A stretch of 64,000 nucleotides of DNA from Gammaproteobacteria bacterium (GTDB lineage Bacteria > Pseudomonadota > Gammaproteobacteria > SZUA-152). Below, in pieces: positions 8,313 through 17,707 of the stretch. The DNA is taken from NCBI GenBank assembly GCA_029882975.1, contig JAOUJW010000010.1, positions 81,461 through 145,460 on the forward strand, in the 5' to 3' direction. The notes beneath the pieces were generated by a model. That model made no database searches. It was not told where the DNA came from and was given only the letters and a program-made list of their open reading frames with translations. How positions within the stretch are numbered: position 1 is the first letter of the stretch; each line of letters begins with the position of its first letter. A program made the position numbers and the translations under genes.

Positions 8313-10219
8313 CCGGTCAAAAAATAGATCCGTATGCCGAGGTGCCGGAGTTTGGGCCGGGCGAAAAGCCACCGCGCAACTCTGCGCTTTTGGTCTACAT
8401 CGTTATCACCGTGGTTTTTTCCGTCAGCTATTTTCTCCTATACATGGGGCAGGGGCGGGACCCCGTTTACGAAATCAACTACAGCGATTTCAAGTTATAT
8501 TTGAGCCAGGAAAACGTTCATGAGGTAATCATCCGAGGCGAAACTCTGGAAGGTCATTTGTTTGATGCGCTACCTATTGGTCCTAAGGGTCAAAACTCCA
8601 CCCATTTTATCACCCGGATTCCCCCCTTCGGTGAAGAGAACCTGTTACAGGCATTGGAACAAGCCGAGGTTAAAATTAAGGTGGAAAAGGAAAAGCAGCC
8701 GGGGATGTTGTCTGCGTTTATTCTGTCTTTATTGCCCTGGGTGGTGTTCTTTGTAGTGCTGATTTGGTTTGTGCGCCAGGCCAGACGAGGGATAGGCGGA
8801 GGAATGGGGGGAGCGGGAGGTGATTTACAGCGGTTTTTGGACTTGTCGCGTAAGCAAACCGTTATTCCCGATATTAGATTTGAGGATGTGGCAGGGCAAG
8901 CTGCCGCGAAACAGGAAATCATGGAAATTGTGGATTATCTAAAAAATCCACAGAAATATCTGAAAATGGGTGCGGAAATTCCCCGCGGGGTGTTGCTCAT
9001 GGGGCCTCCGGGAACAGGGAAAACCCTTATGGCAAAAGCGTTGGCGGGAGAGGCCGGCGTGCCCTTTCATTCCATTTCCGGTTCTGAATTTATAGAAGTT
9101 TTTGTGGGCGTGGGAGCTTCCCGAGTCCGCAGTTTGTTCGACTCGGCCAAGCGCCATGCACCCAGCATTATTTTCATCGACGAATTGGACAGCGTGGGGC
9201 GTACTCGTGGTACGGGATTAGGTGGGGGACACGATGAGCGGGAACAGACTTTGAATCAGATTTTGGCGGAAATGGACGGTTTCGCAGGGCATGAAGCTGT
9301 GATTGTGTTGGCAGCGACAAACCGTCCTGATGTATTGGACCCGGCTTTATTGCGTCCAGGCCGATTTGATCGGCACGTGACTTTGGATCTACCCGACGTG
9401 GCCGACCGGGAAGCTATTTTGAAAGTCCACAGTCAGTTGTCACCGATGGCTGAGGATGTGGATTTAAGGCGGGTTGCTCAGGCGACCCCCGGTTTTTCAG
9501 GGGCCGATCTGAAAAACCTGGTCAATGAAGCCGCCATCTTAGCTGCTCGAGAGAACCTTAACGAAGTCCATATGCGTCATTTCGACGATGTGCATGATAA
9601 GGTGATTATGGGTACGGAACGGGCTTTGGTAATGACAGAGGAAGAAAGGCACCGTTTGGCAGTGCACGAATCCGGGCATACTGTCGTGGCTTATTTCCTC
9701 CCCAATGCCGATGCGTTATACAAAGTCAGTATCATACCCAGAGGCCGTGCTTTGGGGGCGACGCAACAGTTACCGGAACATGAGCGTCATACCTTGCCCG
9801 AGGACTATTTGAAGGATCGATTGGCTGTGGTACTTGGCGGTAGGGTGGCCGAGAAAGATCTGTTGGGTTCGGTCAGTTCCGGTGCTGATGACGATATTCA
9901 TCAAGCCAGTGCTATTGCCAGGGCTATGGTATCCCGCTGGGGTATGTCGGAGGAAATAGGACCGGTAGATTTACGCGAGTCTGAGGAACATCCGTTCTTA
10001 GGCCGAGATATTGCCCAGCCACGTCATTACAGCGAGCATTCAGCGGAAGAAGTAGATGATGCTGTGAAAAAACTATTACTGGATGCAGAGTTACATGCCA
10101 GGGCTGTGATTCAAAATCATCGTCAGGGTTTGGAGCAGCTGGTGGCCCAACTGGAACAATATGAGAGCCTGAATCGAGAGCAGATTGAGCAATGCTTGGG
10201 GCCGAAACCAAAGCAATAG
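8309..10219 (+). CDS. FtsH-type membrane AAA+ zinc metalloprotease (additional paralogue likely)
   Basis: The protein has 636 residues. TM1 lies near 28-46, a short periplasmic segment follows, and TM2 lies near 135-156. The AAA+ module has Walker A GPPGTGKT (232-239), Walker B IIFIDELD and the arginine-finger region RPGRFDRH. The protease domain has the zinc motif HESGH (453-457) and the third-ligand region GADDDI. Context differs from canonical ftsH, which normally follows rlmE: here it is translationally coupled to a PhoX-like lipoprotein gene. It is therefore probably a second FtsH-like protease rather than the housekeeping one, which cannot be checked in this window. A terminator follows. 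Confidence 0.9.
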   Translation: MTGQKIDPYAEVPEFGPGEKPPRNSALLVYIVITVVFSVSYFLLYMGQGRDPVYEINYSDFKLYLSQENVHEVIIRGETLEGHLFDALPIGPKGQNSTHFITRIPPFGEENLLQALEQAEVKIKVEKEKQPGMLSAFILSLLPWVVFFVVLIWFVRQARRGIGGGMGGAGGDLQRFLDLSRKQTVIPDIRFEDVAGQAAAKQEIMEIVDYLKNPQKYLKMGAEIPRGVLLMGPPGTGKTLMAKALAGEAGVPFHSISGSEFIEVFVGVGASRVRSLFDSAKRHAPSIIFIDELDSVGRTRGTGLGGGHDEREQTLNQILAEMDGFAGHEAVIVLAATNRPDVLDPALLRPGRFDRHVTLDLPDVADREAILKVHSQLSPMAEDVDLRRVAQATPGFSGADLKNLVNEAAILAARENLNEVHMRHFDDVHDKVIMGTERALVMTEEERHRLAVHESGHTVVAYFLPNADALYKVSIIPRGRALGATQQLPEHERHTLPEDYLKDRLAVVLGGRVAEKDLLGSVSSGADDDIHQASAIARAMVSRWGMSEEIGPVDLRESEEHPFLGRDIAQPRHYSEHSAEEVDDAVKKLLLDAELHARAVIQNHRQGLEQLVAQLEQYESLNREQIEQCLGPKPKQ

Positions 10220-10271
10220 TGGTGTGAGCTCAAGTGTTTAGGGCGTTTTAGTGTTTGCTCTTTCCATTTTT

Positions 10272-10302
10272 GCCTGCCTGGTTGATAATGGCAGGCTTTT
10301 AT
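10272..10302 (+). terminator. Rho-independent terminator after the ftsH-like gene
   Basis: A 7-bp stem GCCTGCC/GGCAGGC with an 11-nt loop is followed by TTTTATT. It lies 53 bp after the protease stop and just before argS. Confidence 0.75.
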
Positions 10303-10321
10303 TCGCCGAGTACACAGATCA

Positions 10322-12064
10322 ATGAGTTTGACCCAGCTTTTAGTGCAACGATTTAAAGACGCCTTTGTTCAGGCTTTTGGATCCGACTACGCTCACATGG
10401 ACCCCCTCATCCGCCCCACCCAGGATCCCCGTTTTGGAGATTTTCAGGCCAATTTCGCTATGGGTCTGGCAAAAACCTTAAAGCGCAATCCGCGTGAGGT
10501 GGCGACACAGGTGTGTGACTGTTTGCAATTGGATGATCTTTGCGAAAGTGTGGACATCGCCGGGCCGGGCTTTGTTAATGTGCGGTTTTCGGCCGCTGCG
10601 TTGTGCCGCTATTGTTTGCAATTAGCCGGTGATGAACGCTTGGGTATTCGTGTGACAGAGCAACCACAAACCGTGGTGGTGGACTATTCCGGCCCTAATG
10701 TCGCCAAAGAAATGCATGTGGGGCATTTACGCAGCACCATCATTGGAGACGCCATCGCTCGAACCCTGGAGTTTCAGGGGCACAAAGTCATACGCCAAAA
10801 CCATGTAGGGGATTGGGGTACCCAGTTCGGCATGCTTATTGAGAACTTATTGGATAAAGGCTGGAGTGCCGATGCCAATGCGGCCTACGGTGATTTAAAT
10901 GCCTTGTACCAGGAATCCAAACAGCGTTTTGATGCGGATGAGGAATTTAAGGCGCGCAGCCGTGAACGCGTGGTGGCCTTGCAAGGCGGCGACCCTCAAT
11001 CGGTAGCCATATGGAAATCATTGGTGGAATTGTCTGAACGCTATTTCAGTTCGGTATATCAACAGTTGGATGTCACCCTAAGCAACGATCATATTCGGGG
11101 TGAGAGCAGTTATAATAAGCACCTGTCGCAGACAGTGGAGCAATTACAACAGCAGCAACTGGCCACCCTGGACCAAGGGGCGCAAGTGGTGCACTTGCCG
11201 GATGTTGCCGAGATTCCCTTGATTATACAAAAATCCGACGGGGGTTATTTGTATGCCACCACCGACCTGGCGTGCCTGGAATATCGCTTACACACATTAA
11301 ATGCACACCGAGTTATCTATGTGACCGATGCTCGGCAGATTCAACATTTTGCCATGGTGTTTGCCACAGCCCAAAAAGCCGGTTGGGTGGGCGACAGCTC
11401 TTTAGAGCACGTTCCCTTTGGTTCGGTGTTGGGTGAAGACGGCAAACCCTTTAAAACCCGCAGCGGTGAGGTAGTGCGATTAATCGACCTTATTGATGAG
11501 GCTAAACGTCGTGCCACCGAAGTGGTCAAAGAAAAAAACCCAGGATTGACGTCAGACGAGCAAGACAACATTGCAGCAACGGTGGGGATTGGTGCCATCA
11601 AATACGCTGATCTCAGTGGAGATAGAATCAAGGACTACGTGTTTTCCTGGAGCCGCATGTTGGCAATGGAAGGTAATACCGCGCCTTATATTCAATACGC
11701 CTACACTCGGGTTCGATCCATATTTCGCAAAGCCCTGGAAGGTAGCGCTGGTCAATTTGATCCATCCACGTTAACACCGGAGCAACTAACCATGGTGCAC
11801 GACGCGGAAAAAGCTCTGTGCTTGAAACTGAGCCAGTTCAGCGGCTCAGTGGATTCAGTGGCGTCCAGTTTGGAACCGCATCGATTGTGTAATTACCTGT
11901 TTGAACTGGCCACTGCGTTTTCCACTTTTTTCGAAGCTTGCCCGGTGATTAAGGCCGATAGCGACAACAGTCGTATTACACGAATGTTGCTGTGTGATGT
12001 AACGGCTTCCACGATCAAGTTGGGTTTACAGCTGTTAGGTATTCGCGTCCTGGAAAAAATGTAA
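10322..12064 (+). CDS. argS: Arginyl-tRNA synthetase
   Basis: The protein has 580 residues and is a class I synthetase. The HIGH-type motif is HVGHLRST within GPNVAKEMHVGHLRST, the KMSKS-equivalent is the FKTRSGE region, and the C-terminal DALR anticodon-binding domain contains NTAPYIQYAYTRVRSI. It attaches arginine to tRNA-Arg. It is convergent with the alpha/beta hydrolase, with only 3 bp between the stop codons and no visible terminator. Confidence 0.97.
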   Translation: MSLTQLLVQRFKDAFVQAFGSDYAHMDPLIRPTQDPRFGDFQANFAMGLAKTLKRNPREVATQVCDCLQLDDLCESVDIAGPGFVNVRFSAAALCRYCLQLAGDERLGIRVTEQPQTVVVDYSGPNVAKEMHVGHLRSTIIGDAIARTLEFQGHKVIRQNHVGDWGTQFGMLIENLLDKGWSADANAAYGDLNALYQESKQRFDADEEFKARSRERVVALQGGDPQSVAIWKSLVELSERYFSSVYQQLDVTLSNDHIRGESSYNKHLSQTVEQLQQQQLATLDQGAQVVHLPDVAEIPLIIQKSDGGYLYATTDLACLEYRLHTLNAHRVIYVTDARQIQHFAMVFATAQKAGWVGDSSLEHVPFGSVLGEDGKPFKTRSGEVVRLIDLIDEAKRRATEVVKEKNPGLTSDEQDNIAATVGIGAIKYADLSGDRIKDYVFSWSRMLAMEGNTAPYIQYAYTRVRSIFRKALEGSAGQFDPSTLTPEQLTMVHDAEKALCLKLSQFSGSVDSVASSLEPHRLCNYLFELATAFSTFFEACPVIKADSDNSRITRMLLCDVTASTIKLGLQLLGIRVLEKM

Positions 12065-12067
12065 ACC

Positions 12068-12910
12068 TTAGTGTTTTCTCCGATAAACATGGTTTGATAA
12101 GAATTGTTTTAATCCATGCTTATAGATGTCACCGCTAAGTAGAAAGCCATCGTTGTGTCCACCGTGAATGGTAAGCAGTTGTTTGGGCTGCTGTGCGGTT
12201 TCATATAAGCTAAGTCCATGCGCATAAGGGATCACTTCATCTTCAGGGCTGTGCACAATTAAAATAGGGCACTGAATCTGCTCTAAGCGTTTTCGCGAAT
12301 CATAGGAGTAGCGCGACAACAGTCGTACAGGAAAAACCGGCCAGGGTACCACACGGGCTGCCATGTCTTTAGCAGAGGTAAAGGTCGACTCTAATATCAA
12401 GCCGGCGACCGGGTAGTTCGCTGCTGTGTAGCCGGCGATTGCGCCTCCCAGAGATCGGCCGAAAACGGTAATGGTTTCTGAGGCGATTCCCCGCTGTTGA
12501 GTTAAATACTCTATCGCCGCATCGGCATCCTTGTATGTGCCGGATTCAGACGGAGAACCCTGACTGCGCCCATAGCCCCGGTAGTCCGGAATGAATACGC
12601 TAAAACCCAACTGATGAAAAAGTTGAATCGAGTCGAGTCGATGCGAAATATTTCCGGCGTTGCCGTGGAAAAACAGTAACACACCGTTTTGGTTTGGATG
12701 AGGGATGTACCAGGCATGAAGGGAAATTCCATCACGGGTGTTCAGTGTAACATCTTCAAATGCCAGGCCGAGGTTCCCGGGGGTGGCTTGGATTTCCCTG
12801 GAAGGCATTTTGGGATAGTAGATCAAACCGGGTTGCATAAAGTACAACAACGCCAACATGGCGATGTAAGCAATCGCGGCAATCTTTAACACGTTAAGTA
12901 ATGTGTCCAT
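12068..12910 (-). CDS. Alpha/beta hydrolase (BEM46-like), membrane-anchored
   Basis: ATG at 12910 is preferred over a TTG at 12931. The product has 280 residues. A signal-anchor helix (residues 4-22) is followed by the hydrolase fold: FHGNAGNISHR (oxyanion region), GYGRSQGSPSE, nucleophile elbow FGRSLGGA, acid HSPEDEVIP and catalytic His in HGGHNDGF. BEM46-like enzymes hydrolyse esters; the substrate is unknown. The gene stands alone, convergent with argS. Confidence 0.87.
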   Translation of the reverse strand: MDTLLNVLKIAAIAYIAMLALLYFMQPGLIYYPKMPSREIQATPGNLGLAFEDVTLNTRDGISLHAWYIPHPNQNGVLLFFHGNAGNISHRLDSIQLFHQLGFSVFIPDYRGYGRSQGSPSESGTYKDADAAIEYLTQQRGIASETITVFGRSLGGAIAGYTAANYPVAGLILESTFTSAKDMAARVVPWPVFPVRLLSRYSYDSRKRLEQIQCPILIVHSPEDEVIPYAHGLSLYETAQQPKQLLTIHGGHNDGFLLSGDIYKHGLKQFLSNHVYRRKH

Positions 12911-12931
12911 GCGTAGCGGGTAACCCGACAA

Positions 12932-13383
12932 ATCCGAGTGCTTTGAACCAAGCCTTAATCAATTTCCTTATCAAGACTCTAGCAAACTCAGAGTTGCCGG
13001 GTTTTGCTGTTAGTTCTTTATTTTAGATCGCCTATTATGGTCAAACGATACATATTGCGGATGATCATGAATGTCCCCCTGGAATTTTTATCGATTGAAT
13101 GTCACTTGTCAGTGACTAGTGGCAACTTATAGCACCAAAAGCAATGACGAGGCAAAGAAAACCGGGGAAAAACTGAGACACAGATCGAATTTTTTCAATG
13201 TCTGGTTTATTTTCAAACAATCTCAATTATACTTTTTAATGAATATCTGCGTTTTTAGATCGATTTTTCCGGTGCCATTAGTAACGTCGTTCAACCGCAA
13301 TGTCCCTCGAAGAAACCCAGCACGATTCACGAATAAGCAGTATTTTTTTCAGTTATATTTCAATTGGTAAGGAACTTTTCTAT
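12932..13383. other. Intergenic region, probable long 5' leader of the cold-shock gene
   Basis: This 450-bp stretch separates the hydrolase from the cold-shock gene. I see no convincing gene: the frames in it lack a ribosome-binding site and family resemblance. Cold-shock mRNAs often carry long structured leaders, so part of it is likely transcribed. The distal end is AT-rich, with AAGGAAC just upstream of the ATG at 13384. Confidence 0.4.
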
Positions 13384-13587
13384 ATGAACAACGGCATTGT
13401 AAAATGGTTTAACAAAGATAAAGGTTACGGCTTTATTACACCCAATGACGGGAGTAAGGATGTATTCGTACACTATTCGGCAATTCAGGGATCAGGGTTT
13501 AAAGAGCTCCATGAAGGGCAGAAGGTAAGCTATGAAACGGAAAACGGCCCCAAAGGTTTACAGGCTGCCAAAGTGATGCCTGATTGA
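13384..13587 (+). CDS. CspA-family cold-shock protein
   Basis: ATG at 13384 with upstream AAGGAAC gives a 67-residue protein that is a single cold-shock domain: [16 protein letters not shown] (RNP1 motif KGYGFI) and DVFVHYSAI (RNP2 motif VFVHY). A longer frame from 13300 would add a 28-residue extension not seen in the family. The product is a single-strand nucleic-acid chaperone. A strong terminator follows. Confidence 0.95.
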   Translation: MNNGIVKWFNKDKGYGFITPNDGSKDVFVHYSAIQGSGFKELHEGQKVSYETENGPKGLQAAKVMPD

Positions 13588-13607
13588 AACCACGAATTAA
13601 ACAACTC

Positions 13608-13636
13608 AAAGCCCGCTTGCAGCGGGCTTTTTTTTG
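13608..13636 (+). terminator. Rho-independent terminator after the cold-shock gene
   Basis: The stem AAGCCCGC/GCGGGCTT with loop TTGCA is followed by a run of eight T, 21 bp after the stop codon. Confidence 0.9.
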
Positions 13637-13717
13637 CAAAATAGAAATGGTTGAGCGCTTGACGAGAATATAAGAGATTGCTAATATACTGGCTTCGTAC
13701 TCATTCAGGTGGACAAA

Positions 13718-14494
13718 ATGGCAAAATCGTGTGACTTGACGTTTCAGCAAAAAAGTTTATTTCAGCAAGGATATCAACAATTTACCCCGACAGAGTTAAA
13801 GCAGCTTGAATGGGGCTTGCGGTTTACCCCGGCGGTTTGTTCCCTTATTACCGCATTTGCCTTGTATTACCAGTTACCGGTTGTTTTGTATGCCGTGGCA
13901 TTTTTGGGAATCTGGGCATTTTTCTTTCCGGCTAAACACCCCATGGATTTATTATACAATCACGCAGTGCGTTACATGTTCTCAGCGGTAAAGCTACCGG
14001 AAAACCCCTTCCAGCGTCGTCTGGCTTGTTTTGCAGCCGGCGTAATGAATGTGGCTGCAGCCAGTTTGTTTCTGTTGGGTTTTAATGTGGCTGCGATCGT
14101 TGTCGGTGTGATGTTGTTATTTCTACAAGCTATCGTCATTTTCACGCATTTTTGTACCTTGTCGTGGATGTATGAAGGATTGATGCGGTTGTTAGGTAAA
14201 TGGCATGCTCCTATTGATCTGGACAATGCCAAATCTTTATTACAACAAGGCGCCATGCTGGTGGATGTGCGCAGTCCCAATGAATATGAGAAGGACTCTA
14301 TTCAGGGTGCGATCAATTTGCCTTTGGAAGATCTACAACACCATTTGGAAACCTATCGGGAAAAAGTTTGTTTGGTTTTTTGCAATAGTGGGACTCGAAG
14401 TCATATTGCTGCAGAAAAACTCAAGCATCACGGTGTTAGTGAAATATTCAATGTGGGTGCGTATGACAGAGCCAAACAGTTGTGCGAAGCATAA
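13718..14494 (+). CDS. DUF4395-like membrane domain fused to a rhodanese
   Basis: ATG at 13718 is preferred because AGGTGG lies just upstream; a GTG at 13709 is also in frame. The product has 258 residues. Residues 1-165 contain a DUF4395-like region with several hydrophobic helices (FALYYQLPVVLYAVAFLGIW and VAAIVVGVMLLFLQAIVIF). The C-terminal 90 residues form a rhodanese domain with VDVRSPNEYEKDSI and active-site loop FCNSGTRS, whose Cys would carry the persulfide. It is a membrane-bound sulfurtransferase of unknown partner, followed by a terminator. Confidence 0.85.
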   Translation: MAKSCDLTFQQKSLFQQGYQQFTPTELKQLEWGLRFTPAVCSLITAFALYYQLPVVLYAVAFLGIWAFFFPAKHPMDLLYNHAVRYMFSAVKLPENPFQRRLACFAAGVMNVAAASLFLLGFNVAAIVVGVMLLFLQAIVIFTHFCTLSWMYEGLMRLLGKWHAPIDLDNAKSLLQQGAMLVDVRSPNEYEKDSIQGAINLPLEDLQHHLETYREKVCLVFCNSGTRSHIAAEKLKHHGVSEIFNVGAYDRAKQLCEA

Positions 14495-14517
14495 CGATAC
14501 GACTCAAATGAAGTTTC

Positions 14518-14548
14518 AAACGGCCACACATAAGTGGCCGTTTTTTTT
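14518..14548 (+). terminator. Rho-independent terminator after the rhodanese gene
   Basis: The stem AAACGGCCAC/GTGGCCGTTT with loop ACATAA is followed by a T run. Confidence 0.9.
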
Positions 14549-14669
14549 GGATTGATTTATATCAAGTGATGCGACAACATAAAATGTCATAATAGTACAA
14601 AGGCAATATCTGTCATGCGTTGTTTAAAACATTGGCAGTAAATACATACTCAGTTATTACAATAATATA

Positions 14670-14713
14670 GAGCTTGCCGGGTTTCATTATCATTACCGAG
14701 GTCTGGCAGGCTC
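14670..14713 (+). promoter_or_regulatory. Hairpin in the leader of the diiron MBL gene
   Basis: GAGCTTGCC pairs with GGCAGGCTC (one G-T pair) across a 26-nt loop, followed by TTTGTGC. It lies about 20 nt before the GGGGAG ribosome-binding site of the next gene. It could be a weak terminator or attenuator; there is no direct evidence which. Confidence 0.35.
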
Positions 14714-14733
14714 TTTGTGCTTGGGGAGCCATT

Positions 14734-15504
14734 ATGCAGGCAAATATTCTTTATGAAAGTGACGGTCACAAAGTCATGACTTTTACCGATTTGGTCACCG
14801 GTGAAGGCATACAATCCAATCAATTGGTCATTGTGAACAAAGATCATTCCGCGGTATTCGATCCCGGTGGTGATCTGACCTATATGCCCTTGAGTATGGC
14901 CATTGCCAAATACGTTCGTGTTAAAGATGTGGATTTTGTTTTTGCAACACATCAGGATCCGGACATAGTTTCTTCCCTGGATAAATGGCTGATTTACAGC
15001 GATGCCAAAATAGTCATTTCCAAACTATGGCATCGATTCATTCCCCATCTGGTTCCAGGTTATATGAAAGAAAAAGGCCAAGGAAGAATTGTTCCAATAC
15101 CGGACGAAGGCGCCAATATTAAATTGGGTGATGCAACCATCAAAGCCATTCCGGCACATTTTCTCCATTCCGTCGGTAACTTTCATTTTTATGATTGCAG
15201 CAGCAAAATATTATTTTCCGGTGATGTTGGCGCTTCCTTGGTTGATGCTGAACCGAATCGACCGGTACAGGATTTTAAAAAACATATTGCCAAAATGAGT
15301 GGTTTCCATCGACGTTATATGGTTTCCAATAAAGTGTGCCGATTATGGGTTAATATGATTCGAGAGTTGGATCCGGAGATGATTGTGCCTCAACATGGCC
15401 GGCCCTTTCAGGGTAAAGAAATAATCAACGAATTTTTAAACTGGTTTGAACAATTGGAATGTGGCATTGATAATCTGTTTCAACAACACTACAAACTCCC
15501 TTAG
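14734..15504 (+). CDS. ODP-like diiron metallo-beta-lactamase-fold protein
   Basis: ATG at 14734 follows a GGGGAG site; a 20-residue longer frame from 14674 is less likely. The product has 256 residues. It shows a flavodiiron-type MBL core: THQDPDI metal motif (H-x-D-x-D), HFLHS, GDVGA and PQHGRPF. There is no flavodoxin domain. Stand-alone domains of this type include the bacterial ODP proteins that bind dioxygen at a diiron centre and feed chemotaxis. An oxygen- or NO-sensing role is inferred from the family. Confidence 0.8.
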   Translation: MQANILYESDGHKVMTFTDLVTGEGIQSNQLVIVNKDHSAVFDPGGDLTYMPLSMAIAKYVRVKDVDFVFATHQDPDIVSSLDKWLIYSDAKIVISKLWHRFIPHLVPGYMKEKGQGRIVPIPDEGANIKLGDATIKAIPAHFLHSVGNFHFYDCSSKILFSGDVGASLVDAEPNRPVQDFKKHIAKMSGFHRRYMVSNKVCRLWVNMIRELDPEMIVPQHGRPFQGKEIINEFLNWFEQLECGIDNLFQQHYKLP

Positions 15505-15556
15505 GTTTTCTTGCGGTTTTACTGGTATTTTCACACGATTTTGAATGTTGATGCTC

Positions 15557-15572
15557 TGGCATATTATCTGCT
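15557..15572 (+). promoter_or_regulatory. Candidate sigma-54 promoter upstream of the DUF6968 gene
   Basis: TGGCATATTATCTGCT matches the -24/-12 pattern TGGCAC-N5-TTGCW with exact GG-N10-GC spacing (GG 15558-15559, GC 15570-15571). It sits about 100 bp before the GTG start of the next gene. An rtcR gene elsewhere in the window shows that a sigma-54 system exists in this organism. Confidence 0.45.
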
Positions 15573-15672
15573 TGAATAATTGGGAATTTTGGCACCGGTT
15601 TTAAGCATCAATTCTCACGGATGTTTTCCACTGGCACACACATTGTGAATACAAACAGGAGGTTGGGGGCCC

Positions 15673-15966
15673 GTGGAAGCCTTAATTGAGAGAAAACTGC
15701 ATTGCATTACCAACGCCGGTCAGACATTGGCGGTGACTATTCAAATCAGTGCCCCGGTCCAGGAAGGCGGAGAATGGAGCAATGAGATTACCATCGACGG
15801 TTTACTGGATAATACCTACCATGTGAATGGTGTGGATTCATTCCAGTCTATGTGTTTGGCTTTCTGTTTTGTCCGTAATATTTTGAAAAAATTTCGTGAA
15901 ACCGGCGGCACGCTCATGTGGTCCGATGCATCCGGTGAGTTGGATATGGAAATGATGTTTTCTTGA
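15673..15966 (+). CDS. DUF6968-like small protein
   Basis: GTG at 15673 is preceded by AGGAGG at about 15657-15662. The product has 97 residues and is soluble. The pattern ERKLHCITNAGQTLAVTIQI followed by SAPVQEGGEWSNEI, then GVDSFQSMCLAFCFVRNIL and a final GGTLMW segment, matches my recollection of DUF6968 proteins, whose function is unknown. A sigma-54-like promoter lies upstream. Confidence 0.65.
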   Translation: MEALIERKLHCITNAGQTLAVTIQISAPVQEGGEWSNEITIDGLLDNTYHVNGVDSFQSMCLAFCFVRNILKKFRETGGTLMWSDASGELDMEMMFS

Positions 15967-15984
15967 CGTTACCGATGGATTGCC

Positions 15985-16131
15985 TCAATCAAAGTCGATA
16001 GTAATTGAATCTTCGGTTTCCGCGTCGCTTTTGTGAAACACAGGCTCGCGTTTCCAGGTGATGCGGTCTGTTACTTCTTCTGTTATATGCAAAAACAAGT
16101 TAAGCAGCAGCTTTTTAATGTTACGCAACAT
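15985..16131 (-). CDS. Small hypothetical protein, 48 residues
   Basis: ATG at 16131 has AAGGGG about 8 nt upstream on the minus strand; a longer frame from 16170 lacks a site. The sequence begins with a basic amphipathic stretch MLRNIKKLLLNLFLHITEEV and ends in an acidic tail DAETEDSITIDFD. I recognise no family. It lies downstream of pbpG on the same strand, 133 bp away. Confidence 0.45.
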   Translation of the reverse strand: MLRNIKKLLLNLFLHITEEVTDRITWKREPVFHKSDAETEDSITIDFD

Positions 16132-16264
16132 ATGACTACCCCTTTGACACCAGGCGAGATGAAAACTCACTAACTATAACAAGTGGTGGGAATTGTGCCG
16201 TGAAACGTGTCACAGACCGGGAAGGGGACGTCAGCGAACGAACAAACAGTGACGTTGTTAACAG

Positions 16265-17173
16265 TTAAATGTTATTTGCTACATTGGAATAATAACGCTT
16301 GGCTTTTTTGAAATTGGCAAGTATCCAATTGCGAATTCGGTTGGCGTCGCCGTATTTGCTGTATTTGCCCCATGAATTGAGCAGCACAATGGTCACGGGA
16401 CGTTCGGCAATTTCAGCAAACATAACCAGGCAATAACCTGCATCTGAGGTAAACCCCGTTTTACTTAAGTCGATTTTCCAGCTGTCGCTACGTAGCAGTC
16501 GGTTTGTGTTGATAAACTTTATGGAATGGTTGTTTCTGGCATTCAGAACCTCGCCTTTATCGACGGTACTCATGCTGCGAATCAACGGGTAGTAGTAAGC
16601 GGTTTCCAGCAAAATAATCAAGTCATTGGCACTGGCTACATTGTCGGGGTGTAAGCCGGAGGCATCTGCGAATGTCGTATTGTGCATACCCAGTATTTGC
16701 GCTTTTCGGTTCATGGCTTTGATGAACGCTGCCTTTCCGCCGGGGTAGGTGCGGGCCAGAGCCGACGCTGCGCGATTTTCAGAAGCGGCGAGAGCCAACT
16801 GCAACAATTCTCCCCGGGTGAGTATGGAACCGTATTTCAAACGTGAACGGGACCAACGCAAACGATCTTTGTCTTCGCGCAAAATGGTTATGTATTCATC
16901 CAACGCCTGGTTAGAGTCCAGTACAATCATGGCAGTCATCAATTTTGTGATAGATGCCATGGCCAGAGATTCCCTGGAATTTTTGCTGTATAAAGTGACT
17001 TGTTCTCGACTGTCTTTAACGATAACGGTGCTGGAGTGTAATTTTAACTGGTTCGGATCTAGAAATTTTTTTAAGATGCGACTATCCACAAACGGAGTTT
17101 CACCGGCCCAACCCACTGATACAGCGGCGAGCAGGTATATACATGTGGTGATAATTATTCCTTGGCGTAACAT
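16265..17173 (-). CDS. pbpG: D-alanyl-D-alanine endopeptidase (PBP7-type)
   Basis: The protein has 302 residues with a signal peptide (1-23). The penicillin-binding-protein motifs are all present: SITK (catalytic Ser with Lys), SEN, and KTGFTSDAG (KTG). It lacks the large C-terminal domain of DacA-type carboxypeptidases, as PbpG does. It cleaves peptidoglycan cross-links in the periplasm. The gene is divergent from the FmdB-like gene, with about 250 bp between them. Confidence 0.9.
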   Translation of the reverse strand: MLRQGIIITTCIYLLAAVSVGWAGETPFVDSRILKKFLDPNQLKLHSSTVIVKDSREQVTLYSKNSRESLAMASITKLMTAMIVLDSNQALDEYITILREDKDRLRWSRSRLKYGSILTRGELLQLALAASENRAASALARTYPGGKAAFIKAMNRKAQILGMHNTTFADASGLHPDNVASANDLIILLETAYYYPLIRSMSTVDKGEVLNARNNHSIKFINTNRLLRSDSWKIDLSKTGFTSDAGYCLVMFAEIAERPVTIVLLNSWGKYSKYGDANRIRNWILANFKKAKRYYSNVANNI

Positions 17174-17421
17174 AGAATTACCTTGAATCTGTTAATGTTC
17201 AATCATATGTTATTTGCATCCGCTATGCCTGTATCCACCCCCTTCTTGGGTATATCGGAGTGAATAGCTATTAACTAAAGAAAACTAAAGCGTTCCCAAT
17301 ATCAGGTGTGTAATGGGAAGTGAAAAATACTTTACGATACAAATGCATACATAGAATAGCACACTGGCGAAAATCGGTATGTATAAAGAATGTGTTAAAT
17401 TTATAAATAGGGAGTTTAGAC

Positions 17422-17673
17422 ATGCCCACATATGACTACAAGTGCGACTTCAATGAACGGGTCATTGAAGTTCGCCATTCCATGGCCGATGAGATACGCA
17501 GCTGGGGCGAGCTTTGTCAAAAAGCCGGAATTGATCCCGGTACGACCCCGTCAGATACACCTGTACATAAATTGGCAACTGGCGGACAAATTGTTAAAAG
17601 CGGACGCTTAGGTGAGACCACTCCTCCGTGTGGGCAAGGGCCATGTTGCGGCGGTGGTTGCAGTCTGATGTGA
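17422..17673 (+). CDS. FmdB-like small protein with Cys-rich tail
   Basis: The product has 83 residues. The start MPTYDYKCDFNERVIEVRHS matches the FmdB zinc-ribbon start (MPxYxYxC), but the usual second Cys pair is missing. Instead the C-terminus ends in PPCGQGPCCGGGCSLM, a Cys/Gly cluster. The function of FmdB proteins is unknown; metal binding is inferred. Its stop is 34 bp before the dehydrogenase start, so the two are likely co-transcribed. Confidence 0.7.
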   Translation: MPTYDYKCDFNERVIEVRHSMADEIRSWGELCQKAGIDPGTTPSDTPVHKLATGGQIVKSGRLGETTPPCGQGPCCGGGCSLM

Positions 17674-17707
17674 TTTAACGGGGCTCAAATAGATGGGCTA
17701 AGCTGAG

